A model generated the notes under the pieces. That model worked only from the letters and a program-made list of their open reading frames with translations. It was not told where the DNA came from and made no database searches. Both the position numbers and the translations under genes were made by a program. A stretch of 64,000 nt of DNA from Leptospira broomii serovar Hurstbridge str. 5399 (GTDB lineage Bacteria > Spirochaetota > Leptospiria > Leptospirales > Leptospiraceae): positions 126,501 to 190,500 of the forward strand of contig NZ_AHMO02000004.1 of assembly GCF_000243715.2 (NCBI RefSeq). Direction: 5' to 3'. Each line of letters begins with the position of its first letter. Within the stretch, counting starts at the first letter, position 1. Below, in pieces: positions 44,166 to 52,300 of this stretch.

Positions 44166-44637
44166 ATGGAATGGAACTTCGCGCAAGGCGCCAGTGCTTT
44201 AATGACATTCGAATTCTGACCGTAGCTTGCGAGAATCTTTTCTTATGAAGATACAGGTCGTAAATTGCTGCTTTAAATTTTAAGTGCTTTACCTTTCCCC
44301 GTTTATTTTGAGGAGAACCTAAGCCGAGGACGAATAAGTTTTGTCATAGATAATTCACCAATAAATGAATTAATTTTGATAGAAAGAATAATAGTATCAT
44401 CGAAGTTATGAATCGACAGGATTGCGAGTCCTACGGTCGAATCTCACTTAGGCATGATCGAGATCTAAGTAAACTGATCGATACTTGCGGAAAAATTATT
44501 ATAAACATTAAGCGAGCATCCAAACCGAATCTTCATTTTTTAAAAAAAAGTTGCAACGAAGTGTCCAAAACGGTACTCCACACGCGTCATTAGGCTATCG
44601 GTTTAGTCGACCGATACGACAAGGCAGGAGGTACCGT
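44166..44637. other. Gene-free stretch
   Basis: A 61-codon frame at 44408-44593 is present but lacks a ribosome-binding site and protein-like character. Nothing else is supported. Confidence 0.45.
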
Positions 44638-44976
44638 ATGCCAAATCAGAAGTATCTATGTATCCAAAGAGGACAATCCGGAAAAATGGATAAGCCATCT
44701 CCGGCGCAAATGGAGGAGATGTATGCTCTATTCACCGCTTGGAAAGAGAAGTTCCGGGAAAATATCGTCGATATGGGAGGGAGGCTAAAGGGAGGAAAAA
44801 CCGTAAGCTCGGACGGTGTAACGGACGGACCTTTTCCAGAGGCAAAGGAAGTGATCGGCGGGTATATGATTGTCTCTGCGGAAAGTTTGGAAGAGGCGAT
44901 AGATATCGCTCGGCAATGTCCTGGAGTGGTAAGACCTGGCTCAAGTGTCGAGGTTAGAGAGATCAACGTTCCTTGA
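44638..44976 (+). CDS. YCII-related DGPF-domain protein
   Basis: A 112-residue dimeric alpha/beta-barrel protein. It contains the family name motif DGPF in VTDGPFPEAKEVIGGYMIV (about 62-80). An excellent AGGAGG precedes the ATG. The TGA stop overlaps the TTG start of the sigma-factor gene, so the two are co-translated. DGPF proteins are the standard neighbour of ECF42 sigma factors and are thought to work with them, but the signal is unknown. Confidence 0.92.
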   Translation: MPNQKYLCIQRGQSGKMDKPSPAQMEEMYALFTAWKEKFRENIVDMGGRLKGGKTVSSDGVTDGPFPEAKEVIGGYMIVSAESLEEAIDIARQCPGVVRPGSSVEVREINVP

Positions 44977-46226
44977 CGCCTCCGAAACTGGTTGAGCACT
45001 TCTTCCGACACGAGTATGGCAGGCTTGTTGCCATGCTGTCGCGTCGCGTCGGAGTGCAACATATCGAAGACATTGAAGATGTAGTTCAGTCTTCGTTAAT
45101 GACTGCGCTTGAAACATGGATAATAACAGGCTTGCCGGATAATCCCTCGGCATGGCTTTATCGAGTAACGTATAATAGGCTGATGGGAGAATTGCGACAG
45201 CAAACGACCCGTCGACGAATCTTGAAACAAAATGCGACGGAAGCAATCCTATACCTCAATTTCGATCAAGAGGCATTTTTAGAAAGGGAAGTGCAAGACG
45301 ACTTATTGCTAATGCTATTTGCCTCTTGTAACGAAATGATCCCCATAGAATCGCAGCTTGTGTTGGCTCTAAAAACTCTTTGCGGTTTCAGCATCCAGGA
45401 GATTGCAGTTCGACTATTTACTACTGAAGCCAATATATATAAACGTCTCGGTCGAGCTCGAAGCAGCTTGCGAAAACTTCCGCCGTACTCTGGAGAACTT
45501 ACCGCTACCCAATATTCCAAGCGACTTCCGAGCGTAAACAAAGTGTTGTATCTTTTATTCACGGAAGGTTACCTTTCTTCTCATACAGTTCAACCGATCC
45601 GAAAGGAACTTTGCAACGAAGCGATACGGCTTACGACTCTTTTGGCCGAACATTCGATAGGCCGGAATTCAGAAACATATGCTTTATTAGCATTAATGCA
45701 TTTACATTCGGCGCGAATGACCGCCCGTCAGGATGGATCCGGTGGGTTGCTCTTGTTGGAGGAGCAGAACAGAAATCTTTGGGACCAACAAGGAATTTTG
45801 GTCGGGCTAGAATGGCTAGCCAAATCTGCAAACGGTGATAACTTTACAAAGTATCACGCGGAAGCGGGGATCGCGGCGGAACATTGTCTCGCTCCCTCAT
45901 TTCGGGAAACTCGCTGGGAGAGAATTGTTGAATACTATTCGATGTTAGAAAAGATCGGACCCTCCGCGCTGCAAAAGTTGAATCTCGCAGTTGCCGTAGC
46001 AGAATTGCAAGGCCCAGCGAAGGGACTTGAAATTCTTGACGGTTTTGAACCGCATTCTCGATTATTGGGTTCTTATATTTGGTCTGCAGTCCAGGCTGAT
46101 TTGCATCGGAGATGCGGAAATATCCAGATGGCGAATTTTTACAGAAATGCAGCGTTTGAGTCTGCCCCCTCTCCACCCGTGAAGGAACTTTTACAACGAC
46201 GACTTGGGACCGACGATATCGGTTAA
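44973..46226 (+). CDS. ECF-type RNA polymerase sigma factor with C-terminal TPR-like domain (ECF42 group)
   Basis: A 417-residue sigma factor. Region 2 is at about 15-80 (FRHEYGRLVAMLSRR, WLYRVTYN) and region 4 at about 110-165 (LCGFSIQEIAVRLFTTEANIYKRLGRAR). The long C-terminal extension (about 185-410, LPSVNKVLYLLFTEGY, then helical repeats) is the feature of ECF42, which lacks an anti-sigma factor and uses this domain for control. The start is a TTG overlapping the DGPF gene stop. Pairing with a DGPF protein fits the group exactly. Confidence 0.92.
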   Translation: MTPPKLVEHFFRHEYGRLVAMLSRRVGVQHIEDIEDVVQSSLMTALETWIITGLPDNPSAWLYRVTYNRLMGELRQQTTRRRILKQNATEAILYLNFDQEAFLEREVQDDLLLMLFASCNEMIPIESQLVLALKTLCGFSIQEIAVRLFTTEANIYKRLGRARSSLRKLPPYSGELTATQYSKRLPSVNKVLYLLFTEGYLSSHTVQPIRKELCNEAIRLTTLLAEHSIGRNSETYALLALMHLHSARMTARQDGSGGLLLLEEQNRNLWDQQGILVGLEWLAKSANGDNFTKYHAEAGIAAEHCLAPSFRETRWERIVEYYSMLEKIGPSALQKLNLAVAVAELQGPAKGLEILDGFEPHSRLLGSYIWSAVQADLHRRCGNIQMANFYRNAAFESAPSPPVKELLQRRLGTDDIG

Positions 46227-46597
46227 TCGTTAAGTTTTAAAATGCGTCACTCAGTAGAGTATTAGTTTCGGGAAACATAGAATTATGCTGAACTTACTCT
46301 CTCCAGCTCAAACTATAGTGGCCCAAGGAAACTTTCCGCTAACGATAGTTCGAAAGCGGTCTTTCTACTACATCAATCAGTATGTGTCGTATCGATGCAC
46401 TAGCGGAAGCGATAAGTAAATATCGTATCGGCGATTTATGCACGACCCGATTTCTAAGCTTGTTCTGCGTTTGAGTCGAAATAGGCGGGAAATAAAACTG
46501 GATTTGGAGGTATAGTTATAGCGAACCAGAAATCCCGATCACGACATTCGATCGAAATTACGGGAGAACTTTATAAATAGATTCATTAAGTTTGACA
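46227..46597. other. Gene-free stretch
   Basis: No gene, RNA or repeat supported between the sigma factor and the convergent PilZ gene. Confidence 0.5.
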
Positions 46598-46960
46598 TTA
46601 GACAGATTTTCCTCCTGCTAGTAATGCTAATTTTAATATAGAGATTGGTAGACTTATTCGGTTAGCAAATTTGATCCCCAATACAAGAGAATCACCAGCG
46701 TCATTTGAAATATATTCCTTGCGGGCTACGTCGCCGTTAAATTTAAGTTTATCCCAAGAATCCGGAAATTGAATTTGGCCGGAAACCGATGTTCCGACTG
46801 CAAAACTATTTCCGTTTTTGATCGTTCCGACAACCCCGATTCCGATTTCGGAAATATTCATTAGAAAACCATTGAATACTACTTCTTCGAATCGTAGCGT
46901 AACTTTAAATTTACATAGTTCTTCCGAATAAATTCTTTCGGACTGTCGACGTTCGCGCAT
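46598..46960 (-). CDS. PilZ-domain protein
   Basis: A 120-residue stand-alone PilZ protein. The Arg motif is RRQSER (residues 4-9) and the second motif is N-x-S-x-x-G in NISEIG (about 39-44), so c-di-GMP contacts are kept. KFNGDVARKE replaces the FAGKIV block of its relatives. AGGG precedes the ATG. It stands alone. Confidence 0.8.
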   Translation of the reverse strand: MRERRQSERIYSEELCKFKVTLRFEEVVFNGFLMNISEIGIGVVGTIKNGNSFAVGTSVSGQIQFPDSWDKLKFNGDVARKEYISNDAGDSLVLGIKFANRISLPISILKLALLAGGKSV

Positions 46961-47411
46961 TATTGCCCTTGTCCCGCTGAATGGATAAAATGTAATTTCT
47001 TGGCAGTATCTACATTGTGAACATTAGCTATGTTATATTAATTCCACATAAAGTAGACGTTTGGGATAGGGAATATACTTCGATCACTTGCGAATTCAAT
47101 GGGTATTCGGCTCCTATTAAAGAAAAATATTTTGCCGTTAGGATTAGAGAATTTCTTCCAATAGAACCATTCTAATTTATTTTCAAATTACTATAAAAGT
47201 GATTTCTAAATAATCGGAATTGCTCAGTTCCAGATGCCAGGTCGCTTTCTTATTTTGGAATAGATTAAGTATGGAAATAGCCGGCTTCAAAATCGTAGTC
47301 GGAAAACCGATTTTTACATTTTCTTTTTAATTAACCGTCCCCGTTTATGCGATTAGAAAGGTATCTGACGGGGGAATAATTGACAAATATTAGGGTTTTT
47401 CCCGAAAAATT
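46961..47411. other. Gene-free stretch
   Basis: Intergenic DNA between a PilZ gene and a divergent HTH gene. A -35-like TTGACA is present at 47380-47385 close to the HTH gene. No other feature is supported. Confidence 0.45.
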
Positions 47412-47681
47412 ATGATAGACCAGTCGTTTTCCTCCACCCTTCTTTCCGGGAGGAGCGAGTTATTGGATTTGGAAGAAAGCGGTAACCGTGCCGCCGGAGT
47501 TATCATGAAAATACTGCGGGAGAGACGTAATCTTACGCATGAAGAATTTTCAAGCAAGCTTGAAGGCGTTTCAGTTGATCAAATTAGCGGCATAGAAAGT
47601 GGAATCCTGCCTATGACAAACGAAATTGCTAGAAAGGTTTCAAATATATTAGATGTGCCGATCTCTATGTTTCTTAAGTAA
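47412..47681 (+). CDS. XRE-type helix-turn-helix protein
   Basis: An 89-residue DNA-binding protein. The helix-turn-helix is RERRNLTHEEFSSKLEGVSVDQISGIE (about 36-62), with MTNEIARKVSNILDVPISMFLK after it, as in Cro/C1 family domains. The N-terminal 30 residues are not conserved, and the ATG inside MKILRERR could be the true start. No clear ribosome-binding site precedes the upstream ATG. Target unknown. Confidence 0.75.
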   Translation: MIDQSFSSTLLSGRSELLDLEESGNRAAGVIMKILRERRNLTHEEFSSKLEGVSVDQISGIESGILPMTNEIARKVSNILDVPISMFLK

Positions 47682-47953
47682 TAAATACCTTCAAGAGTAA
47701 CGCTTAAGGTAGCTATGTTTCAGCTATCCCTATCCGTGACCGGAGTCTCTTCCCGCTATGTAGCCGTCAGGCCCGGATAGATTCCGAATATAAAGGATAG
47801 CAATTAGCATATAAGGCATCTGTGCTTAAATCGGAATCCGGCGTAGAACTCAAACTAAAAAAAAGACATAATAATATAAAATTAAATTTAACTAATATAC
47901 TGGAGAGATTAGGGTAGGTCGGACTTATTTCGGGAAATATTCCGATCTTGGAC

Positions 47954-48316
47954 TCAAGAAATATATTTTATCATACTTCGGTCATTTGATCTCAAGCTTA
48001 ACAGAGTAGCTCTATCCGGATAAGAAAATTCGGAAGTAAATTTAATTCCGATGATACACTTATCTGCATTGGAGTTTTCGGTAGCTTTGCTTCCTGCAAG
48101 AATTCCTTTAAAATCAAGATCACTAAATTTTTTTCCGGAAAATTTGCGGAAAGGGGAAACCGAGCAAAAGGCATTCTTGCGAACGATCCTTTCTTGGAAT
48201 TCCTGCTGCAATTTCGGAGATACTTGCTAAAAACTCCAGTCGCTATCGATATTTCCGATATTCATTTCATAAGTTAGAATTGCTTCTGTTACGATTTCTA
48301 AATCATTTTGCACATT
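47954..48316 (-). pseudogene. PilZ-domain gene with premature stop
   Basis: The frame from a possible GTG at 48316 reads LEIVTEAILTYEMNIGNIDSD, then a TAG at 48227-48229, and continues with FSDLDFKGILAGS and CIIGIKFTSEFSYPDRATLL. These match the N-terminal, FAGxI and C-terminal parts of the PilZ paralogues in this window. The Arg motif is not seen. It is a broken copy. Confidence 0.6.
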
Positions 48317-48540
48317 TTTTTAGGCATAGAAAAGATAATAAAAAGAATTTATCATAAAGGGAGAGGGGGCTATTTTTATGTAGGTAAATATTTCTACGCC
48401 ACAATGTAGCAAAATAATGATATGTTAATGAACTTATTACATCATAATATTATTGAATTTGGTAAAATATTATTGCAGAATTATATTGACTGATTATATG
48501 CAGAAAATATAAACGCAGAGTCTTTGGACAGGAGGAATGC

Positions 48541-48861
48541 ATGGAAATCGAATTAATGAACATGGTCAACGCTGGAATCGGGGTTGTGAATTTAGGAAAA
48601 GAAGAATTCGAAAGAACTAAGGAGATCATAATAAAAAAATACGAAGAATTCGTAGCAAAAGGGGCTGCCGACAAAAGTGAATCGTCGACCCGTATTCGTG
48701 ATTTGTCGATAAAAGTGGCAGATAGTGTAAAGGAATCGAAAGCAACAATTGAGAAAAACGCAGTCGAGGTAAGAGATAAAGTTTTAGATGCGATCCAAAA
48801 ATTCACTTCGAAAGAAGAGGTGGCGATTCCAGTCGGTAAGCCCGCTGCGAGCAAGTCTTAA
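48541..48861 (+). CDS. Phasin-like coiled-coil protein
   Basis: A 106-residue, strongly helical, Lys/Glu-rich protein (FERTKEIIIKKYEEFVAKG, SIKVADSVKESKATIEKN, VRDKVLDAIQKFTSKEE) ending in a Pro/Ala/Lys tail. This resembles phasin-superfamily proteins that coat storage granules, or small spirochaetal relatives of unknown role. A near-perfect AGGAGG precedes the ATG, and a strong terminator follows, so it is probably an abundant monocistronic product. Confidence 0.75.
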   Translation: MEIELMNMVNAGIGVVNLGKEEFERTKEIIIKKYEEFVAKGAADKSESSTRIRDLSIKVADSVKESKATIEKNAVEVRDKVLDAIQKFTSKEEVAIPVGKPAASKS

Positions 48862-48961
48862 TATTTATTAAGAGACAGCTTTCAAGAGTTCCGTTCACTC
48901 CTGTTAGACTGTAAGGCTGGTTGAAGCTTAGAGACTCACTACCGCGGAGTCTTTACATTCA

Positions 48962-49006
48962 GAATTCTTACTAATCCCGCGATTGCTTAGTAAGAATTCA
49001 TTTTTT
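48962..49006 (+). terminator. Rho-independent terminator
   Basis: GAATTCTTACTAA at 48962-48974 pairs perfectly with TTAGTAAGAATTC at 48987-48999, followed by A and six T. It is 100 bases after the phasin-like gene. Confidence 0.8.
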
Positions 49007-49347
49007 AAATATTTCGGCATTGCTTACGATTAAGATTTCTTTACGCTAACGGATAAATATTGATTACTGAGCAAAATAAAGATTATCCTACGATCGGAGA
49101 TCCCAATATCGTCTTATTTCGACCATATTTCCTCCTGTCTTTTTTTCGATCTCAGCCGATGGACATTACTGAATCGATAAGAAAATTAATTCTCCGGGAT
49201 GAATATTTTTGAAAATTGATAGGTTTCCTTATGCCTACTAAAGCTGAAAGGAGGGAAGGTGCAAATGCACGAACTTCCGATCGGTTAATCTGGATACTTT
49301 CGATATTTCGATTTTTTTCGTAGTTCTCGTACGCCGAAGATTGCATC
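49007..49347. other. Gene-free stretch
   Basis: Spacer between the terminator and the stop of the giant kinase gene. A 64-codon frame on the minus strand is not protein-like. Confidence 0.45.
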
Positions 49348-52300
49348 TTAAGAATTATGCATACTACTACTCTGTCTCACTTTTTCTTTAAGAATTTCTG
49401 CCTGAGTGTGATTTCCGATCGTTTCGTAAAGTTTGGCTAAGAGAGATAAGACTGAGACATCCTGAAAATTTCTCAACCTCAAACGTTCCCCCATATCTAT
49501 TGCGTGTTCAAGATCACCGATCTTTCTAAAACAATGCGCCGCAGTAAAGATTGCTTTTGTGTTTCCCGGACAAAGCGAGGAAAACATTACGGCGTAGTCG
49601 GCAGCTTCTTTATATCGTTTTAATTTTAGGTTCGATTTCATTAAACATTTGATTATCGGAATCGAAGTTTTATTAATCGCAAGTTCCTTTTCCAGCTCGG
49701 AAACAAGCCGCGAATATTTGGCCGATTCGGCGGGTTCCGAATTGATCGATTTAATAATATTTTCGACTTGTAAAGATACGACCCTATTTCCGGCTTCATT
49801 CGATCCTTTATAAATTAAATGTAATATTGAAAAGTCATCGGTTAGATCTCCTTTTCTTAAGATAGCTTCTTTGATCGCAGTAAGTTCGCCTTTCCCTTCG
49901 GCTACACAATCGAGAAATAGGGTTTCGTTTTCGTTGATTCTTCTTTTCTGGATTCCTTCGGGATGAAGCATTATATCATCTTTACCGTCGGATCCTATAA
50001 AGATAGAGTCCCCAGGAGCGAGTTGATGGGTCTGGATCGCAAATACTCCTTCATTCCAGAAAGTTCCTAATTTATACATAGACGGCTGATCTTGTATAAA
50101 GCTGGCATGTTGATCTTTATAAAGAACTATCCCGGGATGTTCCGCGTTAAAACAATATAGAAAACCGTTTTCATTATCGATCAGGCCGATTATGCAGGAA
50201 ACGTACATCGATCCGTCAAAGGATTTAAAGATTTTATCTAATTCGGTGAAGGCATTTTTTAACCAACGCTCCGGAAATTGGTCCTGCGCAGTGGCCGACA
50301 ATTTGACCCTTTGAATCATGGCTTCTAAAACTGAGCCGAAAACTAAAGCTCCTCCAGCTCCTTGTATGGATTTACCCATAGCATCCGCATTGGAGAATAC
50401 TGTATATTTTTTTCCTTTTAAGCTTATCGTATGAGCACTGCAAAGATCGCCTCCGATTTCCGACGTCCATTGCTTAAATTGAAATTCTTTTTTCTGTTTG
50501 AGAAAGAACTCCACACTTATTCGGTCATCGGAGACTTCGTTGCTGTTTAATGGAGTCATTAATAAAGAGGTTAAATAGTAATCGCCGTCTTGTTGTTGTT
50601 TTAAAGCATGTAATTCTTTTAGAGTCCCTTCCAAATTCGAATTCGTTTTATTCAGATCATCCACAACATTTTTCAATTGGATTGTTCTTTCCTTTACTTT
50701 AGCTTCCAAATTCGAATAAAGGAGCGCGTTCTCGATCGAAACAGCGGCTTGAGAAGATAAAATATCTAATACATCGATTCTTTCCGGCGTAAATGCGCCG
50801 GTCGTAAGATTGTTTTCTAAATATAGCATACCTAAGAATTTCCCTTGATTTCGAATCGGTAGAGAAATTATGGATTTAGGTTTATTATAAATTACGTAAG
50901 GAATGCTTGCAAAATTTTCATCCCGTATTGCGTCCGAAATTACGACTGTCTTACCGGTCCGACGGACATATTCTAAAATCGCAGTCGGAGTCGTATCATT
51001 TTGAGTAAGTTGCGCGGATTCTTGATCGGTGACCGCCCCCTTTTCTTTTAAGGAGCCTCGCGCTAGGATTTCTAAGTTTCCGTTACGATCCAAAATCAAG
51101 AGCCCTGTTTCCGCTCCCGCGTTTTCGATCGCAATTGCCATTATCTTCTCCAATAATCTTTCTAAAACGATCTCGCCGGACAACGCTTGAAATGCCTTTA
51201 GGATGCTATCGAAATCCAATTGACGAGATGACTTTTCCTTAGTTGCCGTTCCGGCGGAATATGTCGAGGTCACTTGATTTGCAACAGTGGAAGAATCAAA
51301 AGATTTCGGAAACGATTCGGGAGATAGTTCTTCAATTTCCTTCACCTTAGCAAGCGCTCCCCATAACGTATAAAAATAGTGTGCTTTTTGCAGATAGACT
51401 TTTCCGATCAGATCCTTTTTGTCGGAAAAATAGAATTTAGCCGCTCTCTCATACGATAGCGCGAGAATATTTCCGTAATTATTTTTAGAAGCAGTTTGTA
51501 TCGCCTTTTCATAAAAATCGGCGGCCGCAGAGTTCTTTCCTAAGGCTTTCATTTTCTCCGCTTCCATTAAATATACTTTATGAAGGTGATTCATCGGAGC
51601 AAAGCTGGCCCATTTCTTTAATTTTTTATGGTTTTCGTAGGCCATCGCTATGAACTTTCTTCGCTTCGATTTCGAAACGGATTCGCTCAACGCTAACAGG
51701 ATCATCGAGCGGTAAAAATGGTATTCGGGTATCCAGGCGAGGCCGGCAGCAGCATCGATATTTTTCGCGCTCAGGTCGGAACATTTTAGGGCTTTTTCAT
51801 ACGATCCGGATAAATAATGCAATACTGAAGACATGAAATAGTAGAAAGAAAGGCCGCTAAAGTTCCTAGTTTCAATCAGGTACTCCAGATTTTCTTTCTG
51901 AAAAGTTTCTCCGAAAAATTCTTCGGGAAAAGATTTGTATTGGGAAAGGTCCTCGCTGAATTGCAAGATGATTCGAATATTGCTAATTGCGATTTCTTGC
52001 TTAAATTTTTTGCTTAATTCTAAATAATGATTCGCCTTTCTTAGAACGAAAGGTAAAGGGTCGCCGCAGAGAAAGGAATTATTGCAATAAGTGATCGCAG
52101 CGTAGCAAGCATATTCGAGATCTCCCGTCTGAATGGCGATTCGGGAAACTTCCTCCATGTTTTCTTTCGTTTCCGCCAGATGCTCCTTCCAGTGTATAAT
52201 AAAAGCATTGTATAGCATATTAATTTTGTTTTTAAATCCGGGCACTTCGAATTTTTCTATCAGTCGAAGGGACATTTTTCCGAATTCGTAGCCCGCTTGC

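Noticed and set aside
44408..44593. Plus-strand ORF of 61 codons
   Set aside because: No ribosome-binding site and no recognisable fold; the real gene begins at 44638 with AGGAGG.
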